From: Actinacidiphila yanglinensis
GTDB taxonomy: Bacteria; Actinomycetota; Actinomycetes; Streptomycetales; Streptomycetaceae
NCBI RefSeq assembly: GCF_900107965.1
Contig: NZ_FNVU01000005.1
Location: forward strand, 124,001 to 188,000
Direction: 5' to 3'
Length of the DNA: 64,000 nucleotides
The notes under the pieces were generated by a model. That model was not told where the DNA came from. It made no database searches and saw nothing but the letters and a program-made list of their open reading frames with translations. Shown here piece by piece: positions 1 to 7,115 of this stretch (its first letter is position 1; each line of letters opens with the position of its first letter). The translations under genes and the position numbers were made by a program.

Positions 1-1
1 G

Positions 2-40
2 GCCGACACGATCCTGGGGCAGATCGCGGTCACGCCGTAG
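2..40 (+). CDS. 3' end of an unidentified gene (partial)
   Basis: An open frame runs in from the left edge and stops at TAG 38-40, giving the C-terminal peptide ADTILGQIAVTP. Only twelve codons are inside the window, too few to name a family. The strand and closeness to the conservon make it the upstream neighbour of cvnA, but about 270 bases separate them, so co-transcription is not implied. It could be a chance frame. Confidence 0.35.
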   Translation, partial: ADTILGQIAVTP

Positions 41-310
41 CACCTTCCGGGACGGAGACGGGTGGCGGTCCGGGGACGGGAACGGGCCGCGATCCGGGGC
101 GAGTTGCGCCAGATCACGCGGATCGGGGCGAATCGGTGACCGAAAGGGCCTCCTTGCACGGGCGGTGATGATCCAGTAACGGTCCGGCGACCAATCCCTG
201 GCGTTTCGGGCGTTGAAGGGGAGTTTGGCGAGTAGGGTGAGGCGCACTCATCCTGTTGCCCGCCCGTACGTCGGCGTGACCCGGCACGGCGGTCGGCTTC
301 CGGCTTGGCC
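41..310. other. intergenic region upstream of the conservon
   Basis: About 270 bases with no convincing gene; the long minus-strand frame here is a shadow. A weak promoter-like pair faces cvnA: TTGAAG at 213-218 and TAGGGT at 233-238. Their spacing of 14 is shorter than usual for a housekeeping sigma factor, so this is only suggestive. No clear ribosome binding site precedes the candidate cvnA starts. Confidence 0.3.
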
Positions 311-2071
311 ATGGGGTATCGATTGATGTCAACTCAAGGCTCACCGTTACCGTTTCAGCCGCCGCGACGCTCCGGCGGTCTCCGTGCCGTCGCCCGGGCC
401 GCCCCCATCCCTCTCGCGGTGACCGTCGCCGCCGCGGTCGCCTGCGCCGCGGCGGTGCGCCGCGTGAGCGGGCACCAGGACCGGCTGCTGGTGGCCGCGG
501 CCGGCGGGCTGGCCGCGGTCCTGCTCGGCACCGTCGCCGCCCTCGCCGCCTCCCGCCGCCGGGCGCTCCGCCAGGTGCGGTCCGAGGCCGCGGAGTTACG
601 GGAGGACACCGCCCGCACCCTCGCGCTGCACGCGGAGGCAACCCGGCAGGCCGCCGCCGAACTCGACGCGGCCCGGCGGTCGGCGCGCGAGGCGGAGGTG
701 CGGCGGCGCGCCTGGGCCGAGACCGAGACCTCCCTGCGGGCCGCGCTGCGCGCCCAGACCGCACGCGCGGCCGAACTCGAGGACGAAGCGGCGCAGTTGG
801 CCGAGGCAACGATTCCCCTCGCGGTCGAGCGGATGCGGGAGGGGGAGTCCACCGGCACCGTACTGGCCGAACTCCCCCGCCCGGCCGGGCAGGTGCTCCG
901 GAAACTGCTCGACGTTACGGTCCGCGAGCTGGGTTCGAGCGAGCGCAACAGGGCCGCCGGGATGGCCGCCTGCGCCAGCGCCGCCGCCCGGGTGCAGGCC
1001 CTGACCACCACCATGCTCGCCGACCTGCGCGAGTTGGAGCAGCGGCACGACGAGAGCGTGCTGGACGACCTGCTGCGGCTGGACCACTGCGCGGCGCAGA
1101 CCGGGCGGCTGGCCGACAGTGTCGCGGTGCTCAGCGGCTCCCGCTCCGGCCGCCGCTGGACCCGGCCGATCGCGATGGAGAGCGTGCTGCGCGGCGCGAT
1201 GGGCCGGATCCACGCCTACCGCCGGGTGCGGCTGCACACCACCGGCGGTGCGGCCGTCGCCGGGCACGCCGCCGAGGGCGTGATGCACGTGCTGGCCGAA
1301 CTCATGGACAACGCCTGCAATTTCTCGCCGCCCTCGGAGGAAGTCCACGTCTACGTCCAGGAATCGCACTCCGGCGTCGTCGTCACTATCGAGGACGCCG
1401 GGCACGCGATGCCCGAGGCCGACCTCACCCGGGCCGAACGCCTCGTGGCGGGCGACCCGTCGGAGGCGGCGGCCGACCTGCTGCCGGGCCTGTCCGGGAC
1501 CCGGATCGGCCTCACCGTGGTCGGCCGGCTGGCCCGCAAGCACGGCCTGCGGATCTCCTTCCGCCCGTCCTCGCGCGGCGGCACCGGCGTGGTCGTCCTG
1601 ATCCCGCCGAAGCTCGTCACCCGCGCCGCCGTGGAGTACGCACCCGGGTCCTACACGACGCCGCCCGCGGTCGGCGGGCGGTACGCCGGCCCGGCCGACA
1701 CCGGCGCCGGGTACGACGGCTTCCCCGAACCCGCCCGGCCCGAGGAGATCGGGCACGCCGGCCCGGCCGACACCGGGCCGGGGCACGGCCCCGGCAGCGG
1801 GGTCCGGCCGCGGACGGCGGGACCCGGTACGACCCCGGGGGACCCGGCGTCCCCGGGAGCGGGCACGCCCGTCCCCGTACCGCTGCCACGGCGGACCCGG
1901 GGGCGCGGCATACCGGACACCCTGTCCGGGTACGACCCTTCTCCGGGGGCTCCGGCACGGGAGGTGCCCCCAGGCGGCGCGGACGCGGGCGACAGGTTCG
2001 GCGCCTTCCGCGACGCCGCGACGGGGCGGGACCGAGGCAGCGCCGACAGCGAAGGGGAGGGTGGCCGATGA
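311..2071 (+). CDS. cvnA: conservon sensor-like ATPase CvnA (nitrate/nitrite-sensor-type membrane histidine-kinase homologue)
   Basis: First gene of a conservon, the Streptomyces module in which a membrane sensor-like ATPase acts with a roadblock protein, a DUF742 protein and usually a small GTPase. Two hydrophobic helices lie at residues 29-51 and 57-78, followed by a coiled coil at about 83-163. A HATPase_c domain at about 310-430 shows the N-box ELMDNACNFSPP, a G1-like box EDAGHAMPEADL and the later GTRIGLTVVGRLA. No phosphorylatable H-box is evident, as is typical of CvnA. The last 150 residues are Gly/Pro-rich and probably disordered. A rare TTA codon at 596-598 suggests dependence on bldA tRNA. 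The start is uncertain: ATG 311, ATG 326 and TTG 305 are in frame, none with a good ribosome site. The stop overlaps cvnB. Confidence 0.85.
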   Translation: MGYRLMSTQGSPLPFQPPRRSGGLRAVARAAPIPLAVTVAAAVACAAAVRRVSGHQDRLLVAAAGGLAAVLLGTVAALAASRRRALRQVRSEAAELREDTARTLALHAEATRQAAAELDAARRSAREAEVRRRAWAETETSLRAALRAQTARAAELEDEAAQLAEATIPLAVERMREGESTGTVLAELPRPAGQVLRKLLDVTVRELGSSERNRAAGMAACASAAARVQALTTTMLADLRELEQRHDESVLDDLLRLDHCAAQTGRLADSVAVLSGSRSGRRWTRPIAMESVLRGAMGRIHAYRRVRLHTTGGAAVAGHAAEGVMHVLAELMDNACNFSPPSEEVHVYVQESHSGVVVTIEDAGHAMPEADLTRAERLVAGDPSEAAADLLPGLSGTRIGLTVVGRLARKHGLRISFRPSSRGGTGVVVLIPPKLVTRAAVEYAPGSYTTPPAVGGRYAGPADTGAGYDGFPEPARPEEIGHAGPADTGPGHGPGSGVRPRTAGPGTTPGDPASPGAGTPVPVPLPRRTRGRGIPDTLSGYDPSPGAPAREVPPGGADAGDRFGAFRDAATGRDRGSADSEGEGGR

Positions 2072-2526
2072 CGACGAACGGAAGCGGCGGAATCGGGGGC
2101 GGGGGCCCCAGCGGGAACCCGGGCGGGGTGGAGGTACTGCTGGAGCGGTTCGTCGCGGTGACGCCCGGCGCGCAGCACGCGCTGGTGCTCTCCGCCGACG
2201 GCCTGAAGGTGAGCTGGTCGCCCGGGCTGTCCGCGGACCGCGCCGACCAGCTCGCCGCGATCGCCTCCGGCATCCAGAGCCTCGTGCACGGCGCGTCCCT
2301 GGAGTTCGGCGACGGGAGCGGCGGCGTCCGCCAGTCGATGACCGACTTCCACGGCGGCGTGCTGTTCATCGTCGCCGCCGGCGCGGGGGCCCATCTGGCC
2401 GTGGTGGGGGAGGAGTCGGCCGACGCCAGGGCGATCGGCCGCGGCATGAACGACGTCGTCGAGGCGGTCCACGGCCGCCTCGGGGTCCGGCCCGCGACGG
2501 GCGCGCTCGGGAAGCTCCCGGCATGA
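2068..2526 (+). CDS. cvnB: roadblock/LC7 domain protein CvnB
   Basis: A 152-residue roadblock/LC7 protein. The family resembles MglB-like GTPase regulators and forms dimers at the membrane sensor. The fold is visible in the motifs ERFVAVTPGAQHALVLSADGLKV near the start, the helix DQLAAIASGIQSL, and the strand FIVAAGAGAHLAVV. It begins at ATG 2068, overlapping the cvnA stop by ATGA, and ends overlapping cvnC, so the three genes are translationally coupled. The normal partner GTPase CvnD is not encoded next door, so its target may lie elsewhere. Confidence 0.9.
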   Translation: MTTNGSGGIGGGGPSGNPGGVEVLLERFVAVTPGAQHALVLSADGLKVSWSPGLSADRADQLAAIASGIQSLVHGASLEFGDGSGGVRQSMTDFHGGVLFIVAAGAGAHLAVVGEESADARAIGRGMNDVVEAVHGRLGVRPATGALGKLPA

Positions 2527-2876
2527 TACGCAGGCCGGTCGACAGCGGCTCCCCGGACCGGTTCTACACGCTCATCGGCGGCCGGAGCAGCACCGCGACC
2601 AAGGGCTTCGACCTCGCCACGGTCATCACCGCCCACGGCGAGCCGCTGCCGGGCATGCCGTCGGAGCACGTCCGCATCCTGCGGATGTGCCGCCGCCCCG
2701 TCGCCGTCCTCGAACTCGCCTCCCGCCTGGCCCTGCCGGTCGGCGTGCTCCGGGTGCTGCTCGCCGACCTGCTCTCCGCCCAGCGCATCACCGCCCACGC
2801 GCCCACCACGGCAGCGGAGCTCCTGCCTCCCTCCGACATGCTGAGGAAGGTCCTCCGTGCGCTGCACAACCTCTGA
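2523..2876 (+). CDS. cvnC: DUF742 domain protein CvnC
   Basis: A 117-residue DUF742 protein, the third conservon component. The start is ATG 2523, overlapping the cvnB stop by four bases. Recognisable family features are the N-terminal RPVDSGSPDRFYTLIGGRS, the helix-turn-helix-like stretch PVAVLELASRLALPVGVLRVLLADLL, and the ending LRKVLRALHNL, where DUF742 proteins typically end in L-x-V-L-x-G-L-R-x-L. The motif suggests a winged-helix-like fold with a role in protein contacts. In complete conservons cvnD follows within a few bases; here only 54 bases separate it from a P450. Confidence 0.88.
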   Translation: MIRRPVDSGSPDRFYTLIGGRSSTATKGFDLATVITAHGEPLPGMPSEHVRILRMCRRPVAVLELASRLALPVGVLRVLLADLLSAQRITAHAPTTAAELLPPSDMLRKVLRALHNL

Positions 2877-2930
2877 CACCGGCCGCCGACGCCGCACTCC
2901 CGCACGGCCCTTCGCCGGGGAGCCGCGGAG

Positions 2931-4457
2931 ATGACATCGCCTCAGGAACGGCAGCAGGAGCAGGCACAGGAACAGGAACGGGAGCAGGAACCCGAGGCGA
3001 GGCGCGCCCGCACGGACGCGGTCGTGCCGCCGCACGGGCTCGCTCCGGAGCGCCGGATGCCGCAGGTGGGAACGGCGGCGCGGACGTCGCTCACGGAGAT
3101 ACCCGGGCCGCAGCCGGTGCCGCCATGGGGCCCGGCCGCGGCGCAGGTACAGGCCCGCGGACCGGCCGGCGAGACAGGTCCGAGCGGTCAGAGCGGTCAG
3201 GGAACGGGAGTTCACGCCCCCGGGGGCCGGCCGGCGGCACCCCCCGCGTTCGACCACGCCGACCCGGGGGCCTACTACCGGGCGCTGCGGGAGACGTACG
3301 GACCGGTGGCGCCGGTGCTGCTGGACGGCGGGATGCCCGCGTGGCTGGTCCTCGGCTACCACGAGGTGCACTTCGTCGCGGGGAACCCGGAGTTGTTCGG
3401 TCGGGACCCGCGCCGCTGGCACGCCTGGGACCGGGTCCCGGCGGGCTGGCCGCTGCTGCCGCACGTGGCGCACACCCCGTCGGTGCGGTTCACCGAGGGG
3501 GAGGAGCACCTGCGGCGCGGCGGCGCGGTCGCCGATGTCCTTGCCGGGGTCGACCCGTTCGAGCTGCGGCAGCGCGCCGAGCGGGCCGCCGACGCGGCCG
3601 TGGACACCTTCGCCGGCGCGGGGCGGGCGGAGCTGGTGGCGCAGTACGCCGAGCAGGTGCCGCTGCACGTGATGGCCGGGCTGTTCGGGCTGCGCCCGGA
3701 CGAGACGGCGGCGCTGGAGCGGGACCTGGCAGGGCAGTACGGGTACGGCACCGCGGCGCCCGGGCGGACCACCGACCCCCTCCACCCGTCCCGGCCCGCC
3801 GCGTCCGCCGCGCGGCTGCGGGACACGCTCGAGACGGTCCTCGCCCGGGCGCGGAGGTCACCCGCCCCCGGCGCCGACATCCCCTCCCGGCTGCTGGCCC
3901 ATCCGGCCGGCCTCACCGACGAGGAGGTCGTGCAGGACCTGCTCACGATCATGGCCGCGGGGCGCCGCCCCACCGCGGACTGGATCGGCAACACCCTGCG
4001 GCTGATGCTCACCGACGAGCGCTTCGCGCTCACCCTCTCCGGTGGGCGGCGCAGCATCTCCCAGGCGCTGGCGGAGGTGCTGTGGGCCGACCCGCCCGTC
4101 CAGAACGTCATCGGGCGGTGGGCCACCCGCGACACGCAGCTCGGGGGGCGGCACATCCGGCGCGGGGACTGCCTCGTCCTCGGGCTCGCCGCGGCCAACG
4201 CGGATCCTCAGGTGTGCCCGGTGCAGCCCGGCTCCGCCGTGGGGAACCATGCGCATCTTGCGTTCAGTCACGGGGCGCACCGGTGTCCGTCGCCCGCGCC
4301 GCAGCTCGCGGAGGTGGTCGCGACGACCGCGGTGGAGATTCTGCTGGACCGGTTGCCCGATCTCACTCCCACCCTCCAGCCCTCCGAACTCCCCTGGCGG
4401 CCCTCCCTCTGGCAACGCGGCCCCGCCGCCCTCCCCGTCACCTTCACCCCCCTCTGA
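2931..4457 (+). CDS. cvnE: cytochrome P450, CYP157-like, lacking the ExxR arginine
   Basis: A 508-residue P450 in the position conservon P450s (CvnE) occupy. The heme loop is FSHGAHRCPSP with Cys452 as thiolate ligand. The I-helix reads AAGRRPTADW (about 342-351) instead of the usual AGxxT. In the K-helix the normally invariant ExxR is replaced by EVLW (Glu382 to Trp385), followed by the expected DPPVQN. Published work on CYP157C1 of S. coelicolor describes the same loss of ExxR, so this is a family trait rather than decay. The first 105 residues are Gln/Glu/Pro-rich and not part of the P450 fold. The redox partner and substrate are unknown. No ferredoxin gene is adjacent. Confidence 0.88.
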   Translation: MTSPQERQQEQAQEQEREQEPEARRARTDAVVPPHGLAPERRMPQVGTAARTSLTEIPGPQPVPPWGPAAAQVQARGPAGETGPSGQSGQGTGVHAPGGRPAAPPAFDHADPGAYYRALRETYGPVAPVLLDGGMPAWLVLGYHEVHFVAGNPELFGRDPRRWHAWDRVPAGWPLLPHVAHTPSVRFTEGEEHLRRGGAVADVLAGVDPFELRQRAERAADAAVDTFAGAGRAELVAQYAEQVPLHVMAGLFGLRPDETAALERDLAGQYGYGTAAPGRTTDPLHPSRPAASAARLRDTLETVLARARRSPAPGADIPSRLLAHPAGLTDEEVVQDLLTIMAAGRRPTADWIGNTLRLMLTDERFALTLSGGRRSISQALAEVLWADPPVQNVIGRWATRDTQLGGRHIRRGDCLVLGLAAANADPQVCPVQPGSAVGNHAHLAFSHGAHRCPSPAPQLAEVVATTAVEILLDRLPDLTPTLQPSELPWRPSLWQRGPAALPVTFTPL

Positions 4458-4501
4458 TCCCGAATCCGCCCCCGGACCACCCGCCTGCCCGGTGCCGTGA
4501 G

Positions 4502-4686
4502 TACCCGGACCTTGCGGTCCGTGGGTGGCTTGTCGCGCAGTTCCCCGCGCCCCTGGACATGCGCGGGTCCTCCCGGGTCGAGCCAGGTGCAAGCTGCACT
4601 GACAAGGGCCGCGTGGGGGCACCTCCCGGCCGCCAGGCCGGGGGAGAACCGCGCGAGCAACCCGGGCGGACCGCAAGGTCCGGGTA
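4502..4686. repeat. 185-bp palindromic intergenic element with perfect 20-bp terminal inverted repeats
   Basis: Positions 4502-4521 (TACCCGGACCTTGCGGTCCG) and 4667-4686 are perfect inverted copies. Inside them lies a second, imperfect pair: the left arm around 4523-4552 contains CGCAGTTCCCCGCGCCCCT, and the right arm 4640-4664 contains GGGGGAGAACCGCGCGAGC. A smaller GC hairpin lies around 4625-4645. The TTCCCCGCGCCCCT phrase is familiar from intergenic REP-like elements across Streptomyces genomes. A 16-base direct repeat (GCAACCCGGGCGGACC) occurs at 4657-4672 and 4700-4715. It sits between the convergent P450 and MFS genes and could act as a bidirectional terminator. Confidence 0.75.
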
Positions 4687-4717
4687 CGGACGCGAACGGG
4701 CAACCCGGGCGGACCGG

Positions 4718-6031
4718 TCAGTCCCGCACCGCGGTCTCCCGTCCCCGGTGCACGCTCTCCACCCGGCTCACCGCGATCCGCTCCCGCTCGAGCCGCTCCG
4801 TACGCCGCCGCAACCGCAGAATCTGCACGGTCCCCACCACCTGAAGCACGAACACGCTGCTCCACGCGACGCGGTAGTCCTGGTCGGTCGCGTCGAGCAG
4901 CACCCCGATCGCGAGCAGCATGATCATCGACGCGGTGAACCCGCCGATGTTGACGATCCCGGACGCCGTGCCGAACCGTTCCGGCGGATTGGCCGGGCGG
5001 GCGAAGTCGAACCCGATCATGGAGCCCGGGCCGCAGGCCCCCAGCACCACGCACAGCACGACCAGCAGCCAGAGCGGATCGTGCCCGCCCGGCCAGCCGA
5101 GGACCGCCGCCCACGCACCGGCGGTCGCCGCGATGACGCCGAGCGTCAACGGCATCCGGGCACCGCGGTGCCGCGCGATCAACTGCCCGAAGAGCATGCC
5201 GAACACCATGTTCGCGACGACCACGAGGGTGAGCAGCCCGCCCGCGCCGCCCCGCGACATCCCCTGGTCCTCGACGAGGAACGGCATCCCCCACAGCAGG
5301 AGGAACACCATCCCGGAGAACTGCGTGGTGAAGTGCGTCCACATGCCCAGCCGGGTGCCCGGTTCCCGCCAGGCATCGGTGATCTGCCGCCGTACGTAGG
5401 CGAGTCCGGCGTGCTCGGCCGGCGCGGGGACGTACCCGTCGGGGTGGTCCTTGAGGAAGAGGGCGACCAGGACGAGGACGAAGGCACCGCCGATCGCGGT
5501 GCCGAGGAAGGTGGGCGTCCAGCCGGCGGAGTGCAGCAGCCGGGAGAGCGCCACCGTGGACACGAGGTTGCCCGCGACGCCGAACAGGGCCGCGCCCTGC
5601 GCCACCATCGGCCCGCGCCGGGCGGGGAACCAGCGCGAGCCGAGCCGCAGCACGCTCACGAACGTCATCGCGTCGCCGCACCCGAGCACCGCGCGGGCGC
5701 CGAGCGCCATCCCGTAGGAGTGCGACAGCGCGAAGGCGCCCTGCCCGACGGTGAACAGCACCGCGCCGAGCATCAGCACCCTCTTCGTGCCGAGCGAGTC
5801 CACCATCAGGCCGACGGGTATCTGCATGCCCGCGTAGACCAGCACCTGGAGGATGGAGAACGACGAGAGCGCGGAGGCGCCGATGTGGAAGCGTGCCGCG
5901 GCGTCGATCCCGGCGACGCCGAGGCTGGTGCGATGGATGACGGCGACGAGGTAGACGAGGGTGCCCACGCCCCAGACGAGCGCGGCGCGCCGGCCGCCCG
6001 GTGGGTCCCCCGGCAGTGCCTTCGCGGTCAC
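4718..6031 (-). CDS. MFS transporter (sugar-phosphate/organic-anion type)
   Basis: A 437-residue membrane protein with about twelve hydrophobic helices and MFS landmarks: VDSLGTKRVLMLGA after helix 2 (the loop 2-3 signature) and a central charged loop before DAWREPGTRLGMW. It would move a small solute across the cytoplasmic membrane; the substrate cannot be read from sequence. The GTG start at 6031 overlaps the stop of the GntR gene (GTGA), so the two form an operon and the regulator probably controls the transporter. GntR/FCD neighbours often accompany carboxylate or sugar-acid uptake, which is an inference. Confidence 0.85.
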   Translation of the reverse strand: MTAKALPGDPPGGRRAALVWGVGTLVYLVAVIHRTSLGVAGIDAAARFHIGASALSSFSILQVLVYAGMQIPVGLMVDSLGTKRVLMLGAVLFTVGQGAFALSHSYGMALGARAVLGCGDAMTFVSVLRLGSRWFPARRGPMVAQGAALFGVAGNLVSTVALSRLLHSAGWTPTFLGTAIGGAFVLVLVALFLKDHPDGYVPAPAEHAGLAYVRRQITDAWREPGTRLGMWTHFTTQFSGMVFLLLWGMPFLVEDQGMSRGGAGGLLTLVVVANMVFGMLFGQLIARHRGARMPLTLGVIAATAGAWAAVLGWPGGHDPLWLLVVLCVVLGACGPGSMIGFDFARPANPPERFGTASGIVNIGGFTASMIMLLAIGVLLDATDQDYRVAWSSVFVLQVVGTVQILRLRRRTERLERERIAVSRVESVHRGRETAVRD

Positions 6032-6681
6032 GACTCGCCCCGGGCCAGGGTGTTGACCCAGGACAGGTGTCGGCCCACGACCTCGGCGGCGGTCCGCTCG
6101 GCGCCGTCCCGCAGCGCCTGGAGGATCTCGGTGTGCTCGGCGATGTTCTTCGCGACCCGGCTCGGCTCGGCGTGCATCGTCGCCACGCCCATCCGCAACT
6201 GCCGGTCCCGGAGCTGGTCGTAGAGGTGCGCCAGGATGCGGTTGCCGGCCGCGCGGACGATCTCGGCGTGGAAGGTGCGGTCGGCGGCCGCGAACGCGGC
6301 CAGGTCACCGGCAGCCGCGTGCCGGTGCTGCTCGGCCAGCGACTCCTCCAGCCGCTCGATCAGCCGCACGGGCACCGCGTGCACCACCTTCGCGACCGCG
6401 TGCTGCTCCACCAGCAGCCGGGTCTCGACCACGTCGGCGATCTCCTGTGCGGAGACCGGCAGGACCAGCGCGCCCTTCTTCGGGTAGAGCTTGAGCAGCC
6501 CTTCCGCCTCCAGCTTCAGCAGCGCCTCCCGGACCGGGGTGCGCGAGACGCCGACCGCCTCGGCGAGGTCGCCCTCGGTGAGCAGCGTGCCGCCCTCGTA
6601 GCTGCGGTCCAGGACCCCGCTCTTCACGTGCAGGTAGACCCGCTCCGCGGCGGGGGGCGACTTGGTATCCATAATGTGCAC
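6028..6681 (-). CDS. GntR-family regulator, FadR/FCD subfamily
   Basis: A 217-residue repressor-type protein. The N-terminal winged helix (about 10-75) contains LTEGDLAEAVGVSRTPVREALLKLEAEGLL, the GntR signature. The FCD ligand domain (about 82-205) shows ETRLLVEQHAV and the metal-site histidines in FHAEIVRAAGN and EHTEILQAL. The first codon is GTG 6681, or ATG 6672 three codons in. A perfect 10-bp palindrome ATGTGCACAT (6675-6684) overlaps this start and may be an autoregulatory operator. It is co-transcribed with the downstream MFS gene. Confidence 0.88.
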   Translation of the reverse strand: MHIMDTKSPPAAERVYLHVKSGVLDRSYEGGTLLTEGDLAEAVGVSRTPVREALLKLEAEGLLKLYPKKGALVLPVSAQEIADVVETRLLVEQHAVAKVVHAVPVRLIERLEESLAEQHRHAAAGDLAAFAAADRTFHAEIVRAAGNRILAHLYDQLRDRQLRMGVATMHAEPSRVAKNIAEHTEILQALRDGAERTAAEVVGRHLSWVNTLARGES

Positions 6682-6801
6682 ATCATAGATACAACATATC
6701 GTCGGACGACAGACCGCCCAGGAGTTGCCGCGCTCACACCCCGGCGCCGGCCCCGGACGAGGCGCGGCCCGTCGGCGCGTTCGGCGAACGGACCTCGTCC
6801 G

Positions 6802-6996
6802 CTACGGGTGGATGGTGCTGACCAGGGACGCCGTGGAGGTGAGGGTGGACTGGATGGTGGGTGCCAGGCTGGAGGACGCCAGGCAGAAGCCGAGCAGCAC
6901 GCAGGTGACGGCATGGCTCGGCTTGAGGGAGCGGTTGCGCATCTGCATCCCGGCAAGGACGATCAGCAGCAGGACGACGGAGACAGAGACGGCCAT
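6802..6996 (-). CDS. small hypothetical membrane protein
   Basis: A 64-residue protein if started at ATG 6996; GTG 7044 would give 80 residues. It has a first hydrophobic helix (AVSVSVVLLLIVLAGMQM), a short basic loop (RNRSLKP) and a second helix (AVTCVLLGFCLASSSLAP) ending in a Ser/Thr-rich tail. No ribosome binding site is clear. It lies just downstream of the bkdC1 terminator, and codon use looks normal. I do not recognise a family with known function; small two-helix proteins of this kind are common in Streptomyces. Confidence 0.55.
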   Translation of the reverse strand: MAVSVSVVLLLIVLAGMQMRNRSLKPSHAVTCVLLGFCLASSSLAPTIQSTLTSTASLVSTIHP

Positions 6997-7044
6997 ACGG
7001 TCGATGGCAGCATAAATCGGACGCGAAGTGCGGGAGACACGCAC

Positions 7045-7084
7045 GACGGCGGGCCCGGGCGAACATCCGCCCGGGCCCGCCGTC
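7045..7084 (-). terminator. terminator after bkdC1
   Basis: A perfect 17-bp GC-rich stem (7045-7061 paired with 7068-7084) closes a 6-base loop, 31 bases downstream of the bkdC1 stop codon on the minus strand. It has no U-tract, as is usual in Streptomyces terminators. Confidence 0.85.
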
Positions 7085-7115
7085 TTCACCTCATCAGCGG
7101 GCGGTCAGCCGGTTG

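Noticed and set aside
2687-6223. Plus-strand open frame of over 1,100 codons across the P450 and transporter genes
   Set aside because: Arg/Pro/His-rich translation typical of GC-rich shadow frames; it crosses real genes on both strands and lacks domains.
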